Shown here one piece after another: positions 23,703-36,275 of a stretch of DNA of 64,000 nt. Positions within the stretch are counted from its first letter, which is position 1, and each line of letters opens with the position of its first letter. The translations under genes were made by a program, and so were the position numbers. The stretch comes from Tamarix chinensis (Eukaryota; Streptophyta; Magnoliopsida; Caryophyllales; Tamaricaceae), in contig CM060174.1 in assembly GCA_030549775.1 (NCBI GenBank), positions 93,326,132-93,390,131 on the forward strand, written 5' to 3'. The notes under the pieces were generated by a model. That model ran no database searches, was not told where the DNA came from, and was given only the letters and a program-made list of their open reading frames with translations.

Positions 23703-23938
23703 ACAGACAGATCTGGACTCTCATAATCCGCAAAAATCAGGTCCGCGGCCGTGATGTCTTTAGATCCAGATCAAGATTCCTGTGAAAGAAACAACCAGAT
23801 CAACAAAAACAAACAGATCTGGACTGTCATCATCCGCAAGAATCAAGGTCCGCTGCCGAGATGCAAGGGCATCACACTCGGACATCTTTAGATCCAATCA
23901 CGGTCAAGACTGCCGTAAAAGAATAAACCAAATCAATA
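23703..23938 (-). repeat. Tandem duplication of exon with its 3' splice site
   Basis: Units 23703-23801 and 23809-23938 share ACAGATCTGGACT-TCAT, ATCCGCAA-AATCA-GGTCCGC and TTTAGATCCA. Each unit holds its own minus-strand acceptor-like pyrimidine tract and AG. The right unit has an extra 25-30 nt around CAAGGGCATCACACTCGG. Such a layout could give alternative or mutually exclusive exons. Confidence 0.55.
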
Positions 23939-24559
23939 ATCACTATCTCAATCCTCAGCTCAGAAAAGCAAAGTCAGAATCAGATCTCATGAACGGAACG
24001 AAAGCAATAACATACGTACTTACCTGAATATGACCAGTATGAGTCATCTCCAGAGCAAGAATCGAAAGAAACAGATCAATAGATCCACAGGGTCAAAAAC
24101 CAGGAAGCATTTGAGCCTTCACAGAGCTGAAATCCGAAGTTCTGCTAATAAATCATGTAAAGTTCTGGTTCTGTACCACGACATCCAAGATCGACAGCGA
24201 ACAACGCCATTGAATTGAATGGACTAAAACCATCCCATCAGGAACATCACCTATCAACGATGACAAATATGCAGGCAACTAACATCGACGAAGCACGGAT
24301 AATTATACTCAAAACAGAGATCGAAGAACGATCCATAGTTATGTGAAACCAGAAAATGAATGACGCATGTGATATGGAGTAGATCTAAGAAGAAAAGAAG
24401 AAGAATATCAGATGAAGAAAGAGAGAGGAAAAAGAGACTGGAATGGTACTTTGTTACCAGCGACTGCGAGGCTAAATCTTTATTTAATGACAACCATTGA
24501 AAAAGCAACGGCGTGGATTGCGTTAGCAGTTCGATAGTGGACGGTAGATGAGCAATCAA

Positions 24560-25700
24560 CGTATGTTGCGTAACTGATTAGCTGGTTCGGTATAATATTG
24601 AATTCATAAAGAAGAAAGGGTATGACGTGGAGCGACTACCAATTTGCTCTCTCTATAAGGATCCGATATTTATCTGCTAATTGGTTTTCCTACAGAAAGC
24701 AGGCCCATCTTATCGCTGAATTCAGCCCGACAGACCCAAACAACCAAAACGAAAAAGTTACACGCAGCCGACGAGGAAGAATTATGCAATGCCTCTTTTT
24801 ATAAAAGGTATTTTATATTTACCGGTTCGAGTAGTCGCATACTTGTTTATATTATGTGATGTTTGTTTATATAAATCGATACATATTAGATAATATTAAA
24901 TATATTTTAAATTTAATAATTTTTTATATTTTAAATTTTATTTAAATAATATTAGTTATATTTAATATTTAATTCAAAAATTAAGATATCTAAAATTTTA
25001 AATTAAATATTAAAATATTATTTTTAGATATTTGAAATTTGGGATATCATACAATCGAATACTTAAAATATTATTCAAAATATCAGATATTTGAACCATA
25101 AACGACCCTAGTCATTACTCTTACTGTGTTTCTAATATATATATATGAGTACAAAGTACAAACTCTTGGTAATTTATTTAATACATTTGCACCATACCTG
25201 TATGCATCGTTTACTTATTTCATATATGGCATTACAAAAGTTGTGTGTAGTGGATATATATACCGTCTACGTTTAAAACACCATTTTTCAAAGTTTAATT
25301 GAACTAATGGGAGTGGGAGGAGGAGATGTTTGTGGCCATGTTTTCCTTCAACACTTAGTGAGAGGCAAACATGGCATATCACAATTTCTAAATAGTTCAA
25401 TAAATGATTAAGGGAATATTAGGAGAATCTAGGGAGCTTGGAGGATGACCCTCGTTCATTGTATATGGATATGAAGGAAGGTTACAAAAACCCTTCAGCA
25501 ATATGTATTGCCTTAGACAAAGGTAAAAATTCAAAGAGAAGAAATACTAGGAGTAGTGGTTATGTTGTGGAAGAGATTCTAGCTTCCACAATTCTAAACA
25601 GGTTAATGAGCAATCCTCATTTGTAAGATAGTTAGAAGTTTTCCTTTGCAACATGAGAATTTTAAGAAATAAAAATTTCATATCACCATAGGTAGTGTGA
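24560..25700. other. Intergenic, no gene seen
   Basis: Bases 24560-24830 form the upstream flank of the candidate transcript. 24890-25080 is very AT-rich with repeated ATATTTTAAATT-like text. 25128-25146 has a short TA run. Small frames at 25215-25400 and 25438-25626 have no recognised similarity, though the latter may belong to the decayed 5' part of the neighbouring LINE. Confidence 0.4.
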
Positions 25701-25749
25701 AAGCATATCTAAAAGTCATCTTAGTGAAAAGTTCATTTCTTGCATGAGA

Positions 25750-27628
25750 AATTTAGGTAGATACCATTTCTATAGACAACTTAAGGATGGTGGATAACTA
25801 CAAGCTACAACTTGTGGCATGGATTCATATTGTATGTTTGCCTCCTTCACTAGTGGAGGTAAAGGGAAAGAATCTAGCTAATCTTGCCACATTTTACCTA
25901 ATGGTTAAGTCATGACAACCAACTTCTCCTTTCGTATGTATATTTTAAAATCTTTACTTGGATTTGTCATGGAGTATAAATGGCGGCTTTAGATGCACCA
26001 TCGCTAAAAAGTGCCAATCATACAAACCAAAAATGGTGATTCATCTTGAAACTAAGATTTATGATGTTGTAGTAAATACGATATTATCTTCAAAGGGGTT
26101 TGACAGAGGTCTTTAAGATGGATGCAGTAGATTTTGTTGGAGGTATTAAAATATTTTATGGGACCTAGATGAGACAATATGCCAAATCATTGAATGAAAG
26201 GACCAATTCCTCTTGATATAAGAACTTGTCAATAACTTCTACTTATCTTAATTACCTTTGCTTGGTTATGCTAACTCTCACTTGAATAGAAGGATATAAA
26301 TGAAACTATGCATGTATATATATACCTCTATTTGTGATTACAGTAAAATTAGGTGTCAAAATGGAGACTTTGATGATATTTGTTATGATTTTAAAAGACT
26401 TATAGGTGTTGTCCCTAGTGCGAGGTGTATGAACTTGTAAAATAGTTGTACGAGGAGTTGTAATGTCTTTGATCTTAGGTTATTTGGTAATTCTTTCATT
26501 TAGAGTAGACTTAATATAAACGTGAGGCCAACTCACCAAATACCCAACAAAGCTTGGGTGAATGATTGTTGGACAAAAAAAAATCTCAATGGTTGACACT
26601 ATAGCCTCCCTTGTTAGTGTTATGATCATCATCACAATCTTCTTAAGATGAAGTCTCATAGATCTAAGAGGCTTAAGATAATGTGTGTGTATATCCATCA
26701 CTTTGAAAGCTTGGTTCGATATGTATGGTGTTGATATGGTGTTAACTTGAGATATTTTCAAATAGCTCATTATATATGACCTCTAAATGTAACAAGAAAA
26801 ACCATGATAACATGATCCATAGAAAATTTTGAGTAGCTTAGACCAATCACTCAATGAGATGAAGAGAAAAATAAGATGGGAGCTCCTTGAGGTTCTCACT
26901 ATGGAAGGAGAGGATCAAATTTAAAGTCATTGAACATGTTGTTAAAGATAAAAATACAAGATTTCCCACTACTTTCAAAAGAACAAACGTTAATAAGATA
27001 TTGCTTCAAGAAATGGTATAGGGTAATGGTTAAAAGATGAGCATGTTATTTAGATCAGGATTAGGTCTTACTTCACAAGAATTTTCACCTCGTGTTACTT
27101 ATTGCCACATTTCTGGACTATAAAGACCTAAGTTTTTGGAAACTCACTATATTAAGGATGTGGATAAGCTCAAAATACCTCTTTATTTTCAATAAATTAG
27201 CTAATATAGTCTTTTAATTTTAGTTATAGGAAGGAACAGAGACCAAATGGGTACTGATCACTCTCTAATTAGAAATATAGTATAATTTCAAGCATAGGAA
27301 GTTTTCATCTATCTAAGTATAAACAGAAAAATGGTGAAGTTAGTAAGGAGGTAAGCAATTGCTTATATTTACTTAATCACTAAATCCCTCAAACTAGAAA
27401 TGGTGACTAGCTTTAAACCGATCAGTTAGTACAACACACTCTGCAAAGTCTTCAAAAGATGTATAATGATTTGGATTTATCCTATCCATAATTGTTGGAA
27501 ATGGGATGCATACACTTTGCCTCAGGAGGAAAGAAAAGAAAGGGCTTATATGTATCAAACCTGACCTTTTCATATCATGTGTAAGTTAGAGTGGCACTTC
27601 ATCCAAGATGCCTTTAATTTATTTGATA
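25750..27628 (+). pseudogene. Decayed L1-type LINE, ORF1/endonuclease/RT part
   Basis: Plus-strand fragments in changing frames match the order of a plant L1 LINE. A WIH-type ORF1 stretch lies near 25817. A LETKI segment followed by GFDRG, then DFVGGI in a shifted frame (about 26040-26160), corresponds to the APE endonuclease LETK...GFD...SGGIW pattern. A KNT.F segment lies near 26950. An RT lead-in FKPIS.. then RRKERKG (about 27410-27540) leads to LEWHFIQDAFNLFD (27585-27628), the palm-side K.YD.LEW.F motif region. Stops and frameshifts are frequent. The RT is interrupted by the solo LTR at 27629 and resumes at 31628. Non-autonomous and old. Confidence 0.7.
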
Positions 27629-30600
27629 TGTAACACCCCTAAAATTCACTCACGAAAAAAATATTGAAAGAATAAAGTGGAAGCTAAAATAGAATTTGGA
27701 AAATGTTACCGCCACGTCTAACACAAGGTAAATGTCCACTATCTATCTTATGCTAGATGCAAGGCTAAACCTCTCAAACAAAATTTTAAACATCTATGCC
27801 ATGAGGATAAACTCCCACAAGAAGATATCCACGGGTAGATGACAAGTGAATAATTTCACTAAATAAAATCATTGCTTAACGAATCAACGGAACCTGTGAA
27901 ATAAACCTGGATTTTAAAAGCTTATCAGAGTGTGAGAAATTAGAAGTCAATTACAATGCCCTTGATATTTTAAATACAACATTTGAAACTTCCAAAAATA
28001 AATACAGTTAAACAAGACAAATCTCAACGGGTCAAATTCCGGAGTGCCTATTCTCTCAAGCTAAGTCTTTCACCCAAATACAATATTTGGTCTTAAACCA
28101 ACACAAGAGGTCTGCTCCCTGCTATCAGTGGATCATCACAGAACCCATTCAACCAAGGTAGCATCAATACGGGTCCGGTACTGAGTAAATCAAGACTATC
28201 CAACTCCTGAAAGGAAACATGAAACACATAAGATATGAAAGACTCTAGCTTACAATTCTCATACTCAATTATACATACGATAGAGGCACCATTCCACTCG
28301 TACAATAATTCAAGCTCAATTATACAAGTATTACATACAATAAAACATAGGGTCACAGATTCATACTTATAAGTACATTACTAGACATGATGGCACATGA
28401 GATACAAGTGTACAAGAAATCACGATCGCATGCTAAATAACACCAATCCAACAATCCAATAATAAGCATTATTACATCTGATTTTACTTATTTCCAATGA
28501 GTTCAGGGATCCCACTATTCTTAAACCGGTGGAACGGTCTAAAGCACCTCTCGAGGATAACACACCTGAACCACTATTATCGTTCGGTAAAATGGGCCCT
28601 ACACTTCTTAGGCCAAAACGCTCTTGAGTCACTATTCTTAACCGGTGGAACGGATCCTACACCTGGTCCTGACTCACATAATCTTCCACTTTAAATAATT
28701 AGTATCGTATTCATTACTTAACTCATATCATATTATTATTCACGTTGAGTATAGGGCCCCACTATTCTTAATCCGGTGGAACAGACTAAAGCACCTCTCA
28801 GGGACAAGACACCTGAGCCACTATTATCATCTGATGGAATGGATCCTACACCTCTCAAGGTAAAACGCTCCCGAGCCACTATTATTAACCGGTGGAATGA
28901 CTTGAATCATCTCTTAGGGACAACACACTTGAGCCACTATTATCGTCCGGTGGAACGAACCTTATACCTCGGCCCAACTCACGCGATCTTCCACTTTGAA
29001 TTATTTGTATCTTATTCAAGGATTTTAACTGAACATAAATCAGGCCCACGTGAATAATTCCATGACATAAAGATATAGCATAGGGTATCATATAATTTAA
29101 ATCCATACTCAACCCTTCATATACTCAAATACATACCATATTCAAGTGTCATATTAACACGCATTTGCATTGAGATTATAAATTCGTACATACATATAAT
29201 TACCACACAGAACACATAATACGCTTGACATAATTAAGTAATCAATAACCATACTCGTCACCTTGTACTTCAAGTAGACATACATCCAAATTCCGCCACA
29301 AGTAAATGTAAGTAATGACTTATCTAAATCCGAAGCTATCTAAGCAAATTGAGAAAGAGAGAGAGAGCTATCGAGAGTTCGACAATCCATGATAAAGTTT
29401 TCCTAGATCGCCGATAGAAATCGAAAACCAGGCTAGAAGCTATTTTATCGATCAATAATTCACATATTATAATTAAATCCATATAATGGGACACAAACAA
29501 TCTTTCTTGAAAAATGTGTCCATAACCTAGGACTAAAGAGCATAACTCTATTAAGATTTAAGATTAAATATAAATCAATTCAGATTAACACACATATCAC
29601 TTGGGACATTTCAAATTAATTTAGAAAGCCCGAGAAAGAATAATTGATTAAAAGTTAATTTATTGAAAATGACTTATTCATTAGGTTTTACAACTAAATA
29701 GGTAAACCAACCATTTGCATAGAACTAAATCCAAACTGATTAGATTAAAACATAATTCAAATGATTTAAAACCCAAAGCCAGAAATCGATTAGATAAAAG
29801 GCGCATAGTACAATCAATTTTATAAAACCATATCCGACAAATCAGGATTTTTAATGCTCGAAATACAAATTCGATCAATTCTTGCTAAAATATATAAATT
29901 GATGGTTCGAAAATATAAGTAAATGTATTCTAATATAAATTATATAGTTAATTGAATAAAACAACCCGATTATACAATCCAATTTAGATCCGCAAGAGTT
30001 TTGACCTAAAAATCCAATTCTGATTAATTGCGCACAATTTTCCCAAATCAACACTTCCGATATAAAATTAAATAAAATCAATTGAGCGAAACGACTCAAT
30101 TATGCGACCCAATTTCATTACACACGAATTTTGACCTAGGAATCAAATTCCGATTGATTTCGCATAAATTTCTCAAATTGACGGTTCTGACATGAAATTA
30201 GATACATTTTAAAGCATATTATAAAATTAATTTATCCAAAATAGCTAAATCAGAAGAAGCCAAAAAATTCGGGCATAACCCGGCCAAAAATCAAATTTTC
30301 CAAAATTCTAACATAAACCATACAATTAATCTATCTAAATCAATCTTACAACACATATATACATATCCAAACAATCAATTCAGCTTATCATAAGCTAATT
30401 CATACTCAATTGATTAAATCAAATGTTAGGGTTTTCAGAATTTTATACCAAGCAAAACCAACAAATCGGGACAGTTGGAGGTCGGAGGAACTTTGTCAAA
30501 GGGCAAGGACAGCTCGCTGGTGGTCAGGAGACATCGGTGATGACCGGATGGCGGCGGCGTGACTTGCATGGTTGCTGCTGCTGCTGCGGTTGCTGCAGCT

Positions 30601-31627
30601 TTCGGCGTCGACGTTAGTGGCGGTTGGAGTTGTGGCCGACGGCAGCTGGAGGTTGGCTGGCATAGAGGAGCTGGGAGAAGGAAGGAGGCTGGGTTTGGGT
30701 GCTGCAAACAGGGAATCGACGGGAAAGAGGAAGAGAAAAGAAAGGAAAGAAGAAGAGAGAAAAGGAAAAGAAGAGGGGGGTTGGTCAGCCCTTTTTTTCC
30801 AGATATAAGTATAAACTAAAATACTAAATCTCAAAAATTTATTCAACGAAAATCATTTCGTAAGAATCTGAAAGCTTGATATCGATAAAAAAAGCTATAT
30901 AAAGAATTTCATGAACATTTTCGGAATAATTTACCAACGAACATAAATATCTATATTATTTAAGGAAATACATTATATGATCCCGAGATAATATTTAAAA
31001 ATATATAAGAAAATATTTAAGTCAAATTCTAATAAACCGAGACTAACTTAAATAATTTCCGAAACCGGTTTTCCGCAAACCAAAAAGGATAAAAAGAAGA
31101 AAAATAATTTCGAAAAGAAATTCATAAATAAGCTCCGAAAATCTTTTTTTTTTTTAATTTAAAACTTCCCGAAAATCTTAACAATTTCGGAAACGAATAA
31201 ATTTAAAGTCGAAAATATTTTCTATGTATAAAATCACTAAAATAACTTTAACTATTTTAAACAGAAAATTCATAATTTAAATAATATATTTCGTTAATGA
31301 AATATAACTCCAAAATAAAGTCGTAATCACACGACGAAGTTATAATTGAGAACGAATCCAAAATATTAAAAGTTAAAATACCAGAAAAAATAGGAATACA
31401 CATTTTAACCAAAAATAGAAATCATATGAATATAATAAAATCATGGTCGTGAACGAATTTATCTAGAATGGTCCGCAACGACTAATTAAATTTAAATATG
31501 AAGTTGAAATCATCGATAAATCTATAAAACGAATTAAAATAAAAATAATTAAATATTTACATCAAATTATGCTAATAAAATCATTAAACTTAATAAAATC
31601 AGATTTAAAAAAATACTGGGTATTACA
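27629..31627 (-). mobile_element. Solo LTR, 4.0 kb, TSD TGATA
   Basis: Bounded by TGTAACACCCCT and GGGTATTACA with a perfect duplication TGATA (27624-27628 and 31628-31632). It splits a LINE reverse-transcriptase frame cleanly: the RT text before and after joins in register. It contains two arrays of CCACTATTCTTAACCGGTGGAACGGA-type modules (28512-28665 and 28757-28960), the hairpin at 28165-28183, a GC-rich island (30430-30810), and an AT-rich 5' part shared with 6660-7311 and 40230-41160. No internal sequence is present. Open frames inside the LTR have no recognised domain. Confidence 0.92.
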
Positions 31628-31952
31628 TGATATCCTTCCTAGTCTTAAGTAGTTCGTAGTCCATCATGATACACGTAACACGTGTCTTCCTGGATTATGG
31701 TTAATGGGTCACCTATTATTCGGTTTAATCTATTTAGAGGCACTAGATAAGGAGATATTGTCTCACCATATATCCTTATTATGTGCACGAAAAATATGGT
31801 TGCACAACCAAATAAAAAGGTTGAGATATGATCATAAAGGTTATCTCATGTTGTTATAGGGGCTTTAAGTTTCTCCCATTTTTTTGCAAACCATGTCCTA
31901 TAATTTGATGAAGGCCCTATCAACAACGCTAAGATAACCTGTGATGTCATTA
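31628..31952 (+). pseudogene. LINE reverse transcriptase, continuation
   Basis: After the solo LTR the plus strand continues the RT. A segment FNLFRGTR.GDIVSPYIL (about 31718-31780) corresponds to the LINE RT consensus RGIRQGDPLSPYLF, and the following bases decay through the position of the FADD catalytic motif, which is not intact (reads FCKP in frame). The LINE is cut again at 31953 by another LTR. I could not convincingly find its continuation after 52079. Confidence 0.75.
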
Positions 31953-32828
31953 TGTAATACCTCATTTTCCCAAAACCTATTTAATACAATTGTGAGAAAA
32001 TTATGCCAATTCAAACTTTTATTACATTCCTTGTTATGAAATTTTGGTTACATCTTGAAAAGTTTCATTCAAATTTTCTTACACTTACTTATGGTTTTGA
32101 TTTTCATAATTTTTCCAAGGAATCAAGCCACTTTTGGTCATAAAAATTCTTTGAGGTCATTCTAGTTTGTTAAAATTTCAATTGATAAATGGAGATTTGG
32201 ACAAAAAATAAATCATTTATAGCGTAAATGTGACCTAATATTTCTTTTTAAGTCCTAAAATAACTTTTTGGCTATCAAAAAATTTATAAAAATTCAGAGA
32301 ACCTTGTATTTTGATGTTATTAAACTAAAAATAATTAAAAGTATTATGTTATTATTTGTATTAATCTCATATTTATTTCACTAAATCTGAGCATAATATG
32401 TTACAAAAACTAATTTTTATTCCTCTAAATGATATATAATGTTTCTGAGATTGATTATAAACCTTGTATTCTACCTTAAGTAAGATAAGAACAACCTTAT
32501 TGGTTGCCCTTGACTTGTGAACCATCCCAACCCACCCCTTCCTTCCTCTCTTTTGTTAATTACTTTATTCTTTAAACAAATCTGGTTGCCCTAAGATCAA
32601 TTAAGGGCGAAAAAATAATATTGTCACATATTAGTTGTTTTGGGCAATAAAAATCAATAGTGCAACACCCTGATTTTTAAAACATATATTTTTTTAAACG
32701 CAGAATTTAACTCAAATGAACGAGTGTTACCATCACATTTCATACAAGTTTGGTTCCCTCGCTTTTCCCATACAAAACACATGGCTAAAACATTCAAATA
32801 TAATACAACAAAAAGATATAACACAAAG

Positions 32829-32830
<2 letters not shown>

Positions 32831-32892
<62 letters not shown>
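32831..32892. repeat. Compound (GT)n(GA)n microsatellite
   Basis: Fifteen uninterrupted GT units (32831-32860) pass directly into about sixteen GA units (32861-32892). The lack of interruptions implies recent slippage. The overlapping frames it creates (Ser/Leu, Thr/His, Arg/Glu runs) are artefacts. Confidence 0.97.
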
Positions 32893-32894
<2 letters not shown>

Positions 32895-33953
32895 TACAAA
32901 AATCCAACAGATATCCAAAAAGGAGTAACACTCCAAGTAAAAGAGATATAAAGAAATAAGAATAAAAAATAAGAGAGAAAAATATATGTATTTGGATAAC
33001 AAAAATAACACCGATAAGGTGTACCAGATATTCCAATTCTAACCCCTGTTCCCTCAAGTGAACTCTACAAAATTAATGATGTTTTCATGGATGCTAGTCT
33101 CCACTAAAAAGTATTAAAAAAAAGGGAAAGAGAGAATATAATCAGTACAATGGGCATACTAAATAAACTAAATCTACTAAAAGCAGATAACATGTAACAA
33201 AAAAACATGGGAACATGCTCGAGGAAAGATAAAACAGTAAAGCGTGTTATCACATCAAACACTTAGATTGGTATTAAAATTGTAACACCTACTACTAAAA
33301 TAAGAGAAAACTACTTATATGATGTAATACCCCAAAATTTTACTTAGCTTAATCTCATATCATTAATACCCTAATTTGATTCTTATCTAGGTAAAATATT
33401 ATTTTAGCCTTAACCAAATTTTTTAATCTCGAAACTTTAACCGAATCTGAATCTTGACTTGGATAAACCATATTTCATTAATTGATCTTATTCTGCTAAA
33501 ATTTATCACTGATCTTATCTATTTTGGCTAATCTAAATTGTCTAAAACTAATACAAAAACCTTTTCCCCTTTTCATTTTCTTTCTCCTTTTCTTTTTCTT
33601 CCTTTCTCCTTTCTCCCGTAATCCTTGTTGTAGCCTTTATACAACTTGCAAACTACAACTTAAATCTCCCATCACACCACTTCAGCTTCCATCATCACCA
33701 TCATCTATCATCCCTCACCTTTTTCCCCTTCCCAACTGCACACACCCCCATCACCTCCCCTCCATCATTTCTTTCTCACGCAACATACACTCACACACAC
33801 CATCACCATCTCCTACCTACACCACCTACAATCTCACCAACACACACAACCATCACCTCCCTATCATCCCTCGTGCTACTAGACTTGCACCACCCCTTGC
33901 ATCTCCTATCACACACCTCCCCCTTATTTTTCTTTCACCCATTTACACCCCAT

Positions 33954-33985
<32 letters not shown>

Positions 33986-35884
33986 TTTCCCTCATTTATA
34001 TGTGCCATTTCTTGCCAAACCCTGTCTAAAATACCTTACACGAGCTCCCTCTATCCTTCTTCCTTCTTCTTATCTTCCTTTTCTCTGCCTTATTTTGCTT
34101 ACCAAACCACCTCCATCACCACCACCACCACTGTGCACCTCCACGCACTGCCCAATGCTGGTGGATTGACCACCCAGGGTCGCCCCATCCTTCCCCATTG
34201 TTGTCGCTGCCATCGCCGCCCACCACTGCCCCTTTTTCCATCTTATTCCTCACATCCATTTCATTTGTTTGTTAAATGCATTGCATGCTCATGGCCTCAA
34301 GCACAATCATGTAACACTAAATTTCCTTATTGCATACCCTTGCAACCCAGCATAGCATGTCCATGCACCCTCGCACAGCCTATACACGGCCTATAGCATG
34401 TCCGTGCGCATCTGTTTGACTTAAGTCTATTCTGCTTAGTGATCGAGCATGACTATGCCACTTCGCACAGCTTGGTCGTGCACGATTCCAACTCTCAACC
34501 ATAGTGTGCATTGTTTGTAGCACATCGTGCACCCCTATTTTTACTCCTAAACCTTATCCAAATACCACCAAATTTCTATCATAGCTCCACCATACATCCC
34601 ACCACACATCCACACAACTCAAGCTTCCATTTAACTCCAATTATTTCCATTTTTACCCTCTTTATTTTAAATTCTTCTTCGATTATAATCTTCAAGCCTA
34701 ACTATATATTATGTTATTTTTTGTAGGTGATATTCCGGTGAACTCAAAGGAGGAGGTCTAGGATTTATGTGCTTATAGCCTGGTGTCCTAGTTGGTAAGG
34801 ATACTAATTGATGTTTTAGGAGTTTTGTGTTAATTGCTTGTATGAATATGTGTATTTTCATGATATGATTACTCTATGATTTGATGTATGTTGTTGATGA
34901 TATGTTGTGATAATATGGATTATATGTTTGAAAGAAAGTAACAATAAGAGTTATGGATATGATTTTGTTACGATAATGAAGTATTTGTGAGGAATATATT
35001 TTATGGCGTGAACTATTAGCTAAATAAGCTATGATAAGTGGACATAAACATACATATGAGGTATGATGATAAATGGTGGATTTGAAAAGTAATGTGTATG
35101 GAAGGTACAAGATTTTATAAAATAAAGGTTATTGGTTGTCCTTAAGAATATTTTGGTCGTTATGGGCTAATAAGGAAGTTTTTGGTATTTTAATGTATTA
35201 GGTGGATTAAAATATGATAATAATATCCTAAGAAATGTTTTGGAAGGATTATTGTTTGTCTTATATTCTTAGAAAATGAGATAATGATCTAATTAGGGTA
35301 TAATGACTTAAAATGATATTCTTAGAATTCCATGAGTAAAACCTTATAGTTAATCCATAATTCTAGATATACATTTCTAACGTTGGCATTATAGGGACGT
35401 ATATTGAATTTGGTATTCATATGAGTCTTATAGGAAGAATTATGACTAACAGTGAGATTAAGGTTTTGGTATTTCTCTTAGTAGTACTTTGGGATAAGAT
35501 TATTAATGTATATGTATGACGTGGGAGTTAGACTATGAATTATGGGTATGATAATAATGATGATATTTGATAATGGTATATTATAATCAGTGGTTGAATA
35601 ATCAATATGAGATGATGATACTAGGTGTGTGGAATTAGGGTTTAAGGAGATTAAGGATCTTAACTTGCGTGATGTGTTTATTTACCTTAATATGTTCAAT
35701 ACCTGTGAATCAATCATGAATAAGATACTAATCTTTTAAAGTGAAAGAGCACGTGAATTGGGCCAAGGTGATAATTTTATATAAATCCATTCCACCGGAG
35801 ATAATAGTTGCTTGGAAACATTTTGCCTCGATAAGGTATTTCAGTCCGTTCCATCAGATTAAGAATAGTCATTACAAAAAACTA

Positions 35885-36275
35885 GGATTTTAACGACCAA
35901 CAATTGTGGTCGTTAATGGACAAATTTTGGTTGCTAATGTCATTAACAACCAAACAAATTGTTGGTCGTTAGTGGTCATTATTACTCCCTCACTAAAGGC
36001 TTTAACAACCAACCAAAATTTTTTGGTCGCTAAAGCAATAAAGACAGCATATAATGTTGGTCGCTATACGCAGCAGCGACAACGAATAATATTAGTTGTT
36101 ATAAGCAATAGTGACGGCTTATAACGTTGGTCACTATAAGCAGTAGCGATAACAAATAATGTTGGTCGTTATTAGTAATAGCGACGAATAAAATATACCA
36201 TCGTAAATAATATTAGCGACTAATTTCACACCAATAACGACTAATTTTTCCTTCGCTACTAAAATCCCTATACCT
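35885..36275. repeat. CACTA left subterminal repeats
   Basis: More than a dozen direct and inverted copies of a short motif around GTTGGTCGCTAT / TAGCGAC, for example AATGTTGGTCGCTA, AACGTTGGTCACTA and AATGTTGGTCGTTA. Such subterminal repeats bind the accessory TNPA-type protein in known En/Spm elements. The right-end counterpart is 44285-44430. Confidence 0.85.

Larger units (their letters stand above)
21900..24480 (-). ncRNA. Candidate spliced minus-strand transcript without clear coding frame
   Basis: Composition here is less AT-biased and free of LTR motifs. On the minus strand a TAAATAAA box near 24485 is followed by a CT-rich leader (24450-24370) typical of plant 5' UTRs, then about 350 nt to a strong 5' splice site CAG|GTAAGTACG (24024/24023). 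Acceptor-like sites follow at TTTCTTTCACAG|G (exon from 23779) and TTCTTTTACGGCAG|T (exon from 23909). Short upstream frames begin in exon 1, but joining exon 1 to either acceptor hits a stop within a few codons. Frames at 23297-23509 and 22428-22616 are 60-70 codons and unrecognised. It could be a long noncoding RNA or a long 5' leader whose coding part has been lost. Confidence 0.35.

Noticed and set aside
32654..33057. Frames with Ser-Leu and Thr-His runs
   Set aside because: Produced by the GT/GA compound microsatellite.
33524..34396. Longest open frame in the window, 290 codons on plus with a hydrophobic start
   Set aside because: It lies in the pyrimidine-rich leader of an LTR and is Pro/Ser/Thr/His-rich with an AC-repeat segment. 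It has no domain I recognise, and the related LTR at 10449-14056 does not keep it.
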